Source: Spirochaetaceae bacterium (lineage in GTDB: Bacteria > Spirochaetota > Spirochaetia > SZUA-6 > Bin103). From it: a DNA stretch of 64,000 nt. Positions 8,386-18,500 of the stretch are shown piece by piece. Each line of letters starts with the position of its first letter. Position 1 is the stretch's first letter. Below the pieces are notes generated by a model, which saw only the letters and a program-made list of their open reading frames with translations, did no database searches and had not been told where the DNA came from. The position numbers and the translations under genes are program-made. Where the stretch lies: contig JAPPNY010000147.1 of NCBI GenBank assembly GCA_028818385.1, positions 1 through 64,000 on the forward strand. Direction: 5' to 3'.

Positions 8386-9393
8386 GATGACTTGCTCTCC
8401 GGCGTCCAGTCCGCGCGCGATCTCCGCCTGGCTCGCCGTCACCAGCCCGACCTCGACGGCCCGTTCCTGCTTCTCGCCGTCGTCCAGCACGTACACGTAG
8501 TCGGCGTCCAGATAGCTGCGCACCAGGTTGCGCGGGATGACCACCACGTCCTCGCGGCGCTCCTCGGTCAACACGACCCGGACCGACTGGCCGAAGGAGA
8601 ACTCCGGCGGCGGTTCGAGCATCCGGATGCGGATCCGGTCACGCGCCGCGGGCTCCTGCGTCAGCCGCGCAGGCGGCATCGACGACGGCGTTTCGATCAC
8701 CCGGCCGCGGTGTTGCGCCTTCTTGGAGCCGACGGTCAACTCGACCTCCACGCCGAGCTCGAAGCGGTCGGCCTCGGCGCCGCGGTACTCGACCACCAGC
8801 GCGGCCGGGTCGGCAAGCCGCACCACCGTCACGAACGGGTCGAGGTGATCGCCCGGAGCGGCCGGCAGCGTGTAGGTGACCACGCCGTCCATGGGAGCGC
8901 GCAGCTCGGTGCCGAGCAGATCCCGGCGCGCGGCCTCCAGGTGCAGCGCGGCCAACTCCACGTCCAGGGCCGCCAGCTCCGTCCCGATGCGGTCGGCGCC
9001 GGTCGCCCGCGCCCGCTCGTGGTGCAACTCCGCCTTGCGCAGCGCGATCTCCCGCTCGCGGAGTCGAACCCGCAGATCTTCGTTGCGCAGCTCGGCGAGC
9101 AGGTCCCCGGCGCGCACGCGCTCGTCGAACTCCACGGCTATGCGAAGCAGCCTGCCGCCCCCACGCTCGAAGGCGACCGCGCTCTGCGTGCGGTAGGTAA
9201 CGTGCCCGGTCACCACCACGGTCTGCTCGATGGTTGTGCGCAGCGCCGGAACCGTCCGGTAAGTGACCACCGCCGGGCGCACCAGCGGCGGCGCCAGCGG
9301 CTCCTCCTCGCGCGGGAACAGGCATCCGGCGAGCGCCGGCAGCAGGGCCAGCCATGCCGCCGCCATCCGGGACGTCGCCGCGCCCGACCGCAT
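8377..9393 (-). CDS. periplasmic adaptor lipoprotein (HlyD/MacA-like)
   Basis: A 338-residue membrane-fusion protein. The start ATG at 9393 overlaps the permease stop by one base (TGATG), which fixes the start well inside a longer open frame. Residues 1-24 are a lipoprotein signal ending in LAGC. The middle shows the biotinyl-lipoyl-like half (RVRAGDLLAEL), a helical hairpin at about 100-155 rich in R, E, L and A, then the return lipoyl half (LRAPMDGVVTYTLPAAPGDH) and a beta-barrel region. It should bridge the FtsX-type permease encoded just upstream to the outer envelope, as MacA does for MacB. No ATPase or outer-membrane channel gene is next to it. Confidence 0.85.
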   Translation of the reverse strand: MRSGAATSRMAAAWLALLPALAGCLFPREEEPLAPPLVRPAVVTYRTVPALRTTIEQTVVVTGHVTYRTQSAVAFERGGGRLLRIAVEFDERVRAGDLLAELRNEDLRVRLREREIALRKAELHHERARATGADRIGTELAALDVELAALHLEAARRDLLGTELRAPMDGVVTYTLPAAPGDHLDPFVTVVRLADPAALVVEYRGAEADRFELGVEVELTVGSKKAQHRGRVIETPSSMPPARLTQEPAARDRIRIRMLEPPPEFSFGQSVRVVLTEERREDVVVIPRNLVRSYLDADYVYVLDDGEKQERAVEVGLVTASQAEIARGLDAGEQVIVR

Positions 9394-12197
9394 CACTCCT
9401 GTCCCAGCCGGATGGCCTGGTGGATCCGGAGCCGCCCGATCAGGCCGCTCACCACCAGCGCGCCGGCGGTGAACGCCGCCGCCGCGATCGCATAGAGACG
9501 GATGAAGTCGCTTGAGAGCGCAACGACCCGCAGCGGCGGCACGCGTTCGGCGGCGGTTGCCACCACCTGCATCACCGGCACGTAGATCCTGGCGGCAAGG
9601 GCGCCCAGCACCACGCCCGCGACCACCGCTGACAGCGCCACCAGGAGCTGCTCCCACGCCACCATGGCAACCACGCGGCGGCGCGACAGTCCGATCGATC
9701 GGATCACGGCCAACTCCGCCTGCCGGGAGCGGAGCGAGATCGCCGCGGCGATGACGAACGCGGCGGCGGCGACCCCGGTGACCAGCAGAAAGCCGATCGT
9801 GAGCGTGCCGTTGAGGCCGAGCGTCGCAGGCTCCCGCCGCGCGGCGCTGACCTGAGCGCCGGTGTCGGTGAGCGCGCTGATGCGCACGCCCGCGCGGTCG
9901 ATGCCGTCCAGGATGGTGCGGTTGTCGACGCCCCTCGCACGCTCGGCCCACAGCTCATACGGTTCGATCTGCATCCTGGCATGCACGTACGCCAGGTTGG
10001 CGACCACCAGGTGGTCCCGGTGCGGGTCGTACGCCGGCCAGAAGTCCACGAACGCGGCGGCATGGCCGGCAAGGGGCGCCTGGCCGGCCCAGGCCAGGCT
10101 GACCGGAGCGCCGAGCTCGATGCCGTACGCGCGCTGCAACGTGGTGGAAAGGAGCATGGCCCGCGGGTCGGCGGCCAACACGTTGAGGTAGTGGTTGCCG
10201 TGCGCGGGCAGCAGGCCGGCCCGGAACCAGGCGACCTCCGCGAAACCGTCCGGGACCACCGCCATCAGCTCGACCACCGTGCCGCGCCCGGCGCCGATCA
10301 CGGCGGTCACCCCGGAGCGCCGCAGGACGCCGGTGACCCCTTCGATGCCGTCGATCCCGGCGTAGCGCCGCAGGTCCGGCTCCACGTACCGGTAGCCGGC
10401 AGAACCGCCCGCGGCTGCAGCGGGCTGCCTGCTCCACAGCGGCTCGATGACGAGATCGGCTCCTTCGCGATAACGGATGCGATCCTCGACGGCGGCGTTG
10501 ACGGTGCGCGCGGTGATGCTGAAGAACGCCCCGAACGCGAACGCCAGCGTCAGAAACAGCATCACGCTCATGCGCTCCCCGCCGCCACGGCCCAGGCGCG
10601 CCAGCGCTCCATACCACGCCGGGCTCCAGATGCGGCGGCCGGACGTGAAGACAAGACCGACCAGATACGGAAAGAGCGCCACGAACAGCAACGCGACGCC
10701 CAGAGTGAACAGCGCGGCGCCCGCGAACAGCAACGGATCGAGCGGGAGATCGGTGCCGGCGGTGCCGGTACGCTCCAGGACGGCCTCTTGCGCCGAGGCG
10801 CGCAACAGGCCGTACAGCGCCACCGCGATCAGCGCTGTCCCGGCCGCGGCGGCCCGACCGTTGCGCCCGGCCTCCAGGGTCCCGGCCGCGACGGCGCGTT
10901 CCTGTTGGCCGACCCCGTGCACGATGGTACGTCGCGTATGTCGCAGCGTGGAGCCGAGCATGGCCAGGAGGAACAGCAGTGCTCCGGCCGCTCCCGCACC
11001 GCAGGCGCCCGCGTCGACCGTCACCGGCAGCGCCTGGCGCTGCACGAAGTTCAGGAACCCCGCCGACGCGCCCACCAGCCGGCTGAGCACCAAGCCCGCC
11101 GGCAGGCCGATCAGCAGCGCCACCACCGCCAGCAGCGCGCCCTCGACCAGCGCGCGCTTCGCGAGCTGGCCGGCGTGCGCGCCGCGGCCGATGAAGGTGG
11201 CAAGCTCGACCCGTTCCGACTCTACCCGCGCGCGGGCGATCGCCTGCGTGAACAGCAGCAGCACCACGAGCACCGGCACCTGCAGGAACCAGAGCGTCAA
11301 GCGCAGCCGGTACGCCCGCTCCCGATAGGCGGCGAGCGTGTCCCGGAACGCCACCCGCCACCGGAGACCGATATCCGCGGCGCGGCGGGCGTAGGCGTCG
11401 ATCACGCGCTCCAACCGCGGCAGGTCGCCGACGGTCAGCTGGTGGTAGTCCATGGCGTAGTGCCACTGCGCCACCTTCAATCCCTCGGAGCCCGCGTGCA
11501 GCAACTCCCGCCGGAAGCGTCCGTCGTCGACCAGGAAGCTGCCGTCGTAGAAGCGCAGCGGCAGGAACCAGAACGGATCGCGCTCATCGGCCAGCGTGAA
11601 CACGCCGACCACCGTGACCGCCAGCGGCCCCGCTCCGTCGGGCGACGGCCGATCGAGCTCGTACGTGGCGCCGAGCCGCAGGTCGAGCTGCGCGACGGCG
11701 CGCTCGGTCACGATCGCCTCGTACGGCCCGTCCGCTGCAGCGGTGGAGCCGGCACTGCCGAACATGCGGCCGCGGGTGATCCGCACGTGTTCGGCAAGGC
11801 CGGACAGCGTCTCAACCTTGATCAGCCGCCGCGCGCCCGGCCGCCCGCGGGGCTGGAAGAACACGGGGCCGAGGGTGAGTTGCTGCGTGCCGGCCAGCAG
11901 GCCCAGTCCCAAGTCGCCGACCAGCGGCCCGATCGCCGCATCGACGGCCTGGTACCACGCGAAGCCGTCGCCGCCGCGCGCGGGGCGGGAGAAATCGAGC
12001 TCCGCGTGGATCCGTCCGGGGAACGTCGCTCCGGCGTGCTGCAGCCCCTCCAAATCGGCGCGCAGCAGCTTCTGCAGGACCCCGCGCGTGTAGATCGGGA
12101 CACTCGCCACCGCAGCGACGCAGAGGACCGCCGCCAGCAGCAGCGACGCGCTCAGCGCCCCGCTGTGGACCAGCCGTCTGAGGGCGAAGCGGACCAT
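9393..12197 (-). CDS. FtsX/MacB-type ABC transporter permease
   Basis: A 934-residue integral membrane protein. It has an N-terminal membrane anchor (LSASLLLAAVLCVAAVASV) followed by a large extracytoplasmic region, a membrane cluster near residues 305-420, further segments around 460-560, a second periplasmic domain, and a final three-helix FtsX unit starting at TIGFLLVTGVAAAAF and containing the AVIRSIGLSRRRVVAMV loop. This is the doubled-FtsX layout of long lipoprotein- or peptide-export permeases. It is co-transcribed with the adaptor downstream. The cognate ATPase is not encoded here and must be supplied elsewhere. Confidence 0.85.
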   Translation of the reverse strand: MVRFALRRLVHSGALSASLLLAAVLCVAAVASVPIYTRGVLQKLLRADLEGLQHAGATFPGRIHAELDFSRPARGGDGFAWYQAVDAAIGPLVGDLGLGLLAGTQQLTLGPVFFQPRGRPGARRLIKVETLSGLAEHVRITRGRMFGSAGSTAAADGPYEAIVTERAVAQLDLRLGATYELDRPSPDGAGPLAVTVVGVFTLADERDPFWFLPLRFYDGSFLVDDGRFRRELLHAGSEGLKVAQWHYAMDYHQLTVGDLPRLERVIDAYARRAADIGLRWRVAFRDTLAAYRERAYRLRLTLWFLQVPVLVVLLLFTQAIARARVESERVELATFIGRGAHAGQLAKRALVEGALLAVVALLIGLPAGLVLSRLVGASAGFLNFVQRQALPVTVDAGACGAGAAGALLFLLAMLGSTLRHTRRTIVHGVGQQERAVAAGTLEAGRNGRAAAAGTALIAVALYGLLRASAQEAVLERTGTAGTDLPLDPLLFAGAALFTLGVALLFVALFPYLVGLVFTSGRRIWSPAWYGALARLGRGGGERMSVMLFLTLAFAFGAFFSITARTVNAAVEDRIRYREGADLVIEPLWSRQPAAAAGGSAGYRYVEPDLRRYAGIDGIEGVTGVLRRSGVTAVIGAGRGTVVELMAVVPDGFAEVAWFRAGLLPAHGNHYLNVLAADPRAMLLSTTLQRAYGIELGAPVSLAWAGQAPLAGHAAAFVDFWPAYDPHRDHLVVANLAYVHARMQIEPYELWAERARGVDNRTILDGIDRAGVRISALTDTGAQVSAARREPATLGLNGTLTIGFLLVTGVAAAAFVIAAAISLRSRQAELAVIRSIGLSRRRVVAMVAWEQLLVALSAVVAGVVLGALAARIYVPVMQVVATAAERVPPLRVVALSSDFIRLYAIAAAAFTAGALVVSGLIGRLRIHQAIRLGQE

Positions 12198-12251
12198 CCT
12201 CGACCTGCCGATCGAATCCCGCGTCCGCGACGGGTCAGATCATCGGGGGCA

Positions 12252-12902
12252 CTACTCGCCCAGCCGGAACGGCGGATAGCGGTCAGTCGTCAGCAGGAAC
12301 GCGTAGGCGGCGACGCGGAGCCCCCAGCGCATGAGGCCCTCCAGGTACTGGAATATCCACGTCGGCAGCTTCCCCGTGATCAGAACGGCGAACCAGCCGA
12401 GCACGACTACCACGACGCTCACCGTACCCAGCACGCTCAGCACGATGTAGTGCGGGATGGCGAGGAACCACTTGAACAGCGGCAACACGCGGTTGAGATC
12501 GTTCTTCGCATCCGGGTAGTCGATGTCCACCGTCACCGCCTGCCGCTCGTCGGTGGACGGATAGTCGTCTCTCAGCAAGAGGACGAAGGCGTTGATCCGG
12601 GTGGTGAACCGCGCCACCTCCAGGTTCCAGTCGAACCACCAGCGCGGGTACTTCTGGCGAAACAGGATCATCAGCGCCGTGGCCAGGAACAACCCGATCG
12701 CGCCCACCAGCGCCTCGGTGCGGCCGAAGTCCCAGCCGGGGTCCGCCTGGCCGGTCTGGGAGGATCCGGTCACGAGAGCGCCGATGATCAGGATCGGTAT
12801 GGCAAGAAGGATCCGCACCAATACCGAGAGCCGGTCCCGCGGCCCGTCGGGGTACGCCACCGAGAGCCGCGCCGGATACGCCTGGGACGCGTTGTCAGCC
12901 AC
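12252..12902 (-). CDS. DUF4389 membrane protein
   Basis: A 216-residue protein of the DUF4389 family, function unknown. It has predicted membrane helices at about 27-46, 64-82 and 144-176, a conserved middle with YPRWWFDWNLEVARF, and an end with LEGLMRWGLRVAAY and DRYPPF, which are the hallmarks of the family. Such proteins often carry an arginine- and tryptophan-rich face next to the membrane. It is 54 bases upstream of the FtsX permease and probably shares its transcript. The 100 bases between it and the next upstream gene hold no further gene. Confidence 0.8.
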   Translation of the reverse strand: MADNASQAYPARLSVAYPDGPRDRLSVLVRILLAIPILIIGALVTGSSQTGQADPGWDFGRTEALVGAIGLFLATALMILFRQKYPRWWFDWNLEVARFTTRINAFVLLLRDDYPSTDERQAVTVDIDYPDAKNDLNRVLPLFKWFLAIPHYIVLSVLGTVSVVVVVLGWFAVLITGKLPTWIFQYLEGLMRWGLRVAAYAFLLTTDRYPPFRLGE

Positions 12903-13002
12903 TTCTTCATCCTCCTGGAGCGATCGAGATCCGGGCCTGCGGCTTCCCTCGACTCGACCGCAACGTCTGACGTTACCGTACGTTCCCGTTGGGTGCCAGC
13001 CG

Positions 13003-14910
13003 TCAGCCCTTCTGGCGCACCGTGATCGGCAGCGCGCTGACGTGGCCGATCCGCTCGCCGCCCTGCATGGTGATCTCGTCCACGTACACCGCCAGCAGCG
13101 TGTCCGGCCCGATCATCGCCATGCCGTCCATGCTGCCACCGCCCCGTTCCGTCCGATAGACGACCTCTTCCGTCCACACCGTGCCGGTGCCGTCCGGGCT
13201 GAAAATGACACTGCCGTCGGGGCGCGAGCGCAGCACCGCAAGCACCCCCTGGGACGTGAGCACCGACCGCGGCCAGATGCCCGTGACCAGCCGGTCGCGC
13301 ACGTGGATCCGCGACGGCTCGCTCCAGCTGCGCCCGTCGCAGCGCGACCAGACGCACAGCAACGGTTCGTCGAGGTGCTCGCGGCCGTGGCGGTCACGGT
13401 AGCCGTGCAGCCCGGTGCGCATGGCCGCGAACAGGTCGCCTGTCGGCAGCTCGATGATGGTGGTCTCGTTGGCGCCCTCGCGCCCCATCTCCGGGTGGTT
13501 GCAGATCGTCGCCCGGTACCGCCAACTGCTCCCGCGATCCTCCGACACCACGGCGATCACGCGCGTCTTGTAGGCGCCGTCGACGATCGGGAACATCGGG
13601 TTGTCCTCGCGCACCTGGTCGCCGTCCATCCAGCCGTACAGGCCCATCAGCAGCGTACCGTCCTCCAGCTCCACCATGGCGGCGTCCGAGCCGAACTGCA
13701 CGCCCAGCGGGATCTCGAGCGGAGCGTCGAAGGTGCTGACCGTCTGCCAGTCGTCCGCCGAGACGGTCACCTTCATCGTTCCGAAGCCCCCGGTCATGCC
13801 CTCGAAGTCCCATCCCGAGGAGCGTGCGCCCGGCCCCGTGCACTGGATGATCGTGCCGTCGCGGAGCTGCAGGGCGTTGAACGCCAGCGCCGTGCACGAC
13901 TCCCAGGTGGCCCCGCGGTCGTCGGAGCGGCGGTCGTTCATCAGCCAGCGGCCGGATCCGGTCACCAGGAACGAGTGGATCTGCGTGCCGGTTGTGCCGA
14001 AGTCGAGCGTCTCTCCGAGCGTGATCGAAAGTGGGGACAGCTCCGGTCCGGCACCTCCCGCCAGCACGATCGGCCTGCCCTCCGCGCTGCCCGGCGCCGG
14101 CACCTCCCCGGCGTCGCAGCAGATGCGGAAGCCGATCTCCAGAGTGCGGCGGGTGATCGGCATGTGCGGCATGAAGGTCCCGCGCACGTCGACATAGATG
14201 TCGGCGCCGGTGAGCGTGGCCGGGTAGTTCCAGGCGGCGCCCTTCTGCACGCCGCCGGGCCGGCCGATCTGCTCGCAGCACTCGGCCACGTTGCCGTGCA
14301 GGTCGTGGAACTCCCACGGGTTCGGCGGATAGAAGCCGACCGGCGTCGGATGGCCGATGCGCGACACCGCGTAGTTCATGAAGCGCGGATCCGGCCGGTC
14401 GCCCCACCAGAACAGGGTGTCGGTGCCGGCGCGGCACGCGTACTCCCACTCGTAGACCTCGGGCAGGCGGTAGGTGCGTCCCTCTGCCGCCGAAAGCCAC
14501 GCGCAGAACGCGACCGCGTCCATGTAGTTGACGCCGGCGACCGGCTGCTCGTCGGACGTGAAGCCGTCGCGCTCCCAGGCCTCGACCCCCTCGCTGACCT
14601 GGATTACGCCGGAGAAGCCCTTGCCCGTCTTCACGCGGTCGATGTCGAAGAGCTCCCCGCCCGGCGTGCGGTGGCCGGTCTCCGCCACGAAGCGGCGGTA
14701 GAGGCCGTTGGTCACCGGCACCTGCGCCAGGTAGAAGTCGCCGGGGAGCTCCACCCGGTGCGGCAGCGGCGGCCGTTCCAGGCCGCCGGACACCTCGACG
14801 GAGGCGGTCTCGGCGTCGGCGAACGACGGGGTCCAGGCGTCGAACGCGGCGGCGCCGACGCGGATCATCTTCAGTCCGAGCGTGTTGACGAAGTGCGGGG
14901 CCGGCTGCAT
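13003..14910 (-). CDS. SUMF1-fold domain fused to sialidase-like BNR domain (copy 2)
   Basis: A 635-residue paralogue of the protein at 2970-4877, collinear over its whole length. The SUMF1 part (about 1-255) shows VPVTNGLYRRFVAETG, TYRLPEVYEWEYACRAGT and WEFHDLHGNVAECC. The propeller part (about 275-630) shows SEDRGSSWRYRATI and WSRCDGRSWSEPSRIHV Asp-box-like motifs and DGSVIFSPDGTGTVWTEE, almost the same as copy 1. It too lacks the catalytic cysteine pair of formylglycine-generating enzyme. No signal peptide is seen. Divergence between the copies is substantial, so the duplication is old or the copies were gained separately. It lies 16 bases after a small lipoprotein gene. Confidence 0.82.
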   Translation of the reverse strand: MQPAPHFVNTLGLKMIRVGAAAFDAWTPSFADAETASVEVSGGLERPPLPHRVELPGDFYLAQVPVTNGLYRRFVAETGHRTPGGELFDIDRVKTGKGFSGVIQVSEGVEAWERDGFTSDEQPVAGVNYMDAVAFCAWLSAAEGRTYRLPEVYEWEYACRAGTDTLFWWGDRPDPRFMNYAVSRIGHPTPVGFYPPNPWEFHDLHGNVAECCEQIGRPGGVQKGAAWNYPATLTGADIYVDVRGTFMPHMPITRRTLEIGFRICCDAGEVPAPGSAEGRPIVLAGGAGPELSPLSITLGETLDFGTTGTQIHSFLVTGSGRWLMNDRRSDDRGATWESCTALAFNALQLRDGTIIQCTGPGARSSGWDFEGMTGGFGTMKVTVSADDWQTVSTFDAPLEIPLGVQFGSDAAMVELEDGTLLMGLYGWMDGDQVREDNPMFPIVDGAYKTRVIAVVSEDRGSSWRYRATICNHPEMGREGANETTIIELPTGDLFAAMRTGLHGYRDRHGREHLDEPLLCVWSRCDGRSWSEPSRIHVRDRLVTGIWPRSVLTSQGVLAVLRSRPDGSVIFSPDGTGTVWTEEVVYRTERGGGSMDGMAMIGPDTLLAVYVDEITMQGGERIGHVSALPITVRQKG

Positions 14911-14926
14911 GGGACCTCCTCGACAC

Positions 14927-15277
14927 CTATAGGCTGAACGCCTTCACGCGGTTCAGGGTACAGGTGAACGCGGGAGCGTCCTCGTACTCCAACGTCAGCT
15001 CCGAGCGGACCTGTTCGAAGCGTGCGGAGCCGGACCAGGAGTCCACCTCCAGCGTCAGCCGGTCTCCCTTCCGTTGATACGTCCCGCTGGACACGTTCCC
15101 CTCCGTGGACACGGTGACCTTGTCGTCCCTGAACGTGAGGGAGATCTCCGCGGTGGCGTCTCCGTCCCGAGCGGCGCAACTTCCCGACCACGTGCCGATC
15201 AGCGGGTTGGAGCACGCGGACACGACCAGCGACAGGCCGGCGAGAACCGGCAGCCACCGCGCCATCCACCGCGCCAC
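14927..15277 (-). CDS. small lipoprotein of unknown function
   Basis: A 116-residue protein with a lipoprotein signal (LPVLAGLSLVVSACSNP, cleavage before the cysteine). The mature part starts with GTWSGSC, continues with alternating hydrophobic strands and ends with FTCTLNRV, which is compatible with a small lipocalin-like barrel in which the two cysteines might pair. It heads the leftward unit with the SUMF1/sialidase-like gene 16 bases downstream. It is divergent from the plus-strand hydantoinase operon across a 49-base gap. No family could be named. Confidence 0.65.
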   Translation of the reverse strand: MARWMARWLPVLAGLSLVVSACSNPLIGTWSGSCAARDGDATAEISLTFRDDKVTVSTEGNVSSGTYQRKGDRLTLEVDSWSGSARFEQVRSELTLEYEDAPAFTCTLNRVKAFSL

Positions 15278-15326
15278 GACGGGTCAGACTACCATCCGGA
15301 GAGAACGTGGTCATAATGCTCGCGAT

Positions 15327-15551
15327 ATGGATGCCCCCGTGACCGGCTGGCGGCAGCTCGACACGGCGTGGTACGCGACCGACATCGTGCACTGCGAGCT
15401 CTGCGGGCAGATGATCGCCGGCCGCGTCTGGGTGGTAGAGGAGCGCGGGCGCGTGAAGCGGTTCTGCGGCCCCGCCTGCGAGCGCATCCACGCCACCTAC
15501 TGGGTGCCGCGGTACGAGCCGATCGGGAATCCTCCTCCCGAGCGCACGTAG
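15327..15551 (+). CDS. small zinc-binding protein upstream of hydantoinase
   Basis: A 74-residue protein with four cysteines spaced as a treble-clef or zinc-ribbon site: Cys23 and Cys26 in HCELCGQ, Cys47 and Cys51 in RFCGPACE. The open frame extends upstream, but the ATG at 15327 opens the conserved-looking part. Its stop overlaps a GTG that is in frame with the hydantoinase A/B gene, so the two are surely co-transcribed. A role in assembling or regulating the neighbouring metalloenzyme is a guess from context only. Confidence 0.65.
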   Translation: MDAPVTGWRQLDTAWYATDIVHCELCGQMIAGRVWVVEERGRVKRFCGPACERIHATYWVPRYEPIGNPPPERT

Positions 15552-15571
15552 TGGCCGGAGTAGCGGGGCCG

Positions 15572-18500
15572 ATGGCGTATCGCATGGGCATCGATACCGG
15601 CGGCACCTTCACCGACCTGGTCGCGGTCGACACGGACGGCCGTGGCCTGCTGCACATCGCCAAGGTGCCCTCGACGCCGGCCCAGCCCGGCCGCGCCGTG
15701 TTCGACGCGCTCGCGCGCTCCGGCGTTCCGGCCGAGGAGCTGTCGCTGCTGGTGCTTGGCACCACGCTCGGCATCAACGCCGTGCTGGAGCGGCGCGGCG
15801 CCCGGGTGCTCTACCTGACCACGGACGGCTTCCAGGACGTGCCGTTCATCCAGCGGATCGACAAGAAAGACCCGTACGACCTGCAGTGGCAGAAGCCGGT
15901 GCCGTTCGTCGCGCGCCGCGACTGCATCGGAGTGCGCGAGCGGGTGGCGGCCGGCGGCGACGTGCTCGCGGAATTGACCGGCGACGAGATGGAGCGCGTC
16001 GCCGGCCTGGTCGCGGAGCGGCTCGCCGAGCATGGCGGGGCGCCCGCGCGCGGCGCGGCGCTGGCGGTGAACCTGCTGTTTTCCTACGTGAACCCCGAGC
16101 ACGAGCGGCGGCTGGCCGAGTTCCTCCGCCGCCGCTTCCCCGACCTGCCGGTCTCGGCCGCCTGCACCATCGCGCCGATGTGGCGCGAGTACGAGCGCGG
16201 CAGCACCGCCATCCTGGACGCCTATCTCAGACCGCGCATGTCGGGCTGGATCGAGGAGCTGGAGCAGGGCCTGGGCGAGCGCCGCTTCGGCGGCGCCCTC
16301 ACCATCATGAAGTCCAACGGCGGACAGGTGGCCGCGGCCGCGGCCAGGGAGTTGCCGGCCCACACCATGCTGTCCGGACTGGCCGGCGGCGTGATCGGCG
16401 GACGCTACTTCGGAGAGCAGGCAGGCCACCGCGACCTGATCACCTTCGACATGGGCGGCACCAGCACCGACGTGGCCCTGGTGCTCGGCGGGCAGATCTC
16501 CTACACGACCGGCTACGAGGTGGACTTCAGCCTGCCCGTGTCGGCGCCCAGCGTCGACCTGCGCACCGTCGGCGCCGGCGGCGGCTCGATCGCCTGGATC
16601 GATGCGGGCGGCATGCTGCGGGTGGGGCCGCAGAGCGCCGGCGCGACGCCGGGCCCGGTCTGCTATGGCCAAGGCGGCGAGCAGGTGACCGTCACCGACG
16701 CCAACCTGGTGCTCGGCCGGATCGATCCCGGCTCCTTTCTGGGAGGCGAGATGCGGCTCGATGCCGCGGCCGCCCGTCACGCGATGGAAGAGCTGGGTGG
16801 CGCGCTGGACATGAGCACGGAAGAGACCGCTACGGCGATCGTCGATCTCGTGAACGAACAGATGGCGGACGCCATCCGCGTCCTGACCGTGGAGCGCGGC
16901 ATCGACCCGCGCCGCTTCGCGCTGGTCGCCTTCGGTGGCGCCGGCCCCCTGCACGGCGCGGCGGTGGCCGCGGCTCTCGGGATGCGAGAGATGATCGTAC
17001 CTCCGCACCCGGGACTCACTTCCGCGTTCGGGGCGCTGGCCGCCGATGTCCGCGTGGACAGGCGCGCGACACGCTTCCATCGATCGGACCTGGCGGAGGC
17101 CGCCGAGATCGACGCCACCCTGAAGCGCCTGCAACGCGAGGCGGTGGCGGAGGCGCATGAGCAGGGATGCGCGGGCGAGCCGGTCGTGCAGCGCTCGATT
17201 AGCATGCGCTACGCCGGCCAGAACTACGAGCAGGACGTGCCCGTCCCCCCGGGACCGGTCGACGACGATGCCTTCAAGGCCCTGCTCGACGACTTCGGCG
17301 AGGCGCACCGCCGCTTCTACGGCCACCACTTCCCCGGCGAGGTGGTGGAGATCATCCACTTCAACGTCACCGCGCTCGGCGCCACCGCCACACCCGCCCT
17401 GCCCGAGCTGGCGCCGGGTTCGCCGCCGGAGCCGCGCGAGCGCCACGCGGTGCGGATCGGCGCCAGCACCCATCCCGCCTGTCCCGTCTACCGGCGTGAC
17501 GCGTTGCCGGCCGCCTGCACGCTGACGGGCCCGCTGATCGTCGAGGAACTGGACTCGACGACGCTGGTCCCGGCCGGCCACACCCTGTCGGTGCCGCCCA
17601 ACGGCATCTTCCGCGTGGCGCTGCCGAAAGGCGAGGCAGCAGCGTCCACCGTGGACGCTGCCGGCACCACCGCCGAAGCAGCCGCGCTCGATCCGGTCAC
17701 CCTGGCCATCATCGACAACCGCCTGGCCAACATCACGCGCGAGATGGGCACCGCCATGATGCAGGCGGCCTACTCGCCCATCTTCAGCGAGTCCAAGGAC
17801 TTCTCGTGTGCGGTCTTCGACGCCGAAGCGGAGCTCGTCGGACAGGGCGAGTTCTGCCCCGCACAGCTCGGCGCGATGACGCACACGGTGCGCTGGACGG
17901 TCCGCGAGATCGGCGCCGACAACTTCGCCCCCGGCGACGTGGTCATCCACAACGACCCCTACCGCGCCGGCTGCCACCTGCCCGAGCACCTGCTCTTGAA
18001 GCCCGTATTCGACGGCGAGGAGCTCCGCCTGTTCGTGGCGGTCATCGGCCACGTCGCCGAGATCGGCGCCATGGTGGTCGGCTCGTTCGCGAGCAACGCC
18101 ACCGAGGTGTTCCAGGAAGGGCTGCGCCTGCCCCCCGTGAAGCTCATGAGCCGCGGCGAGCACAACCGCGACATCTGGCGCATCGTCATGGCCAACCACC
18201 GCACGCCGCGCGCCACCTGGGGCGACTTCCACGCCATGATGGGCGCCCTGAACGTGGGCGAACGGCGCTGCCACGAGCTGTTCGCCCGCTACGGCGCCGC
18301 CACCGTGCTGGCGGCGACCCGGCAACTCATCGCCTACTCCGAGCGCCTGATGCGTGCCGAGATCGCAGCCATACCCGACGGCGAATACGAGGCCGAGGAA
18401 GTCCTGGAGGACGACGGCATCACCGACGACCCGTACGTCATCCGCGTCACCGTCGTGGTGCGCGACGGCGGCGTCCTGGTCGACTTCACCCGCTCCGACC

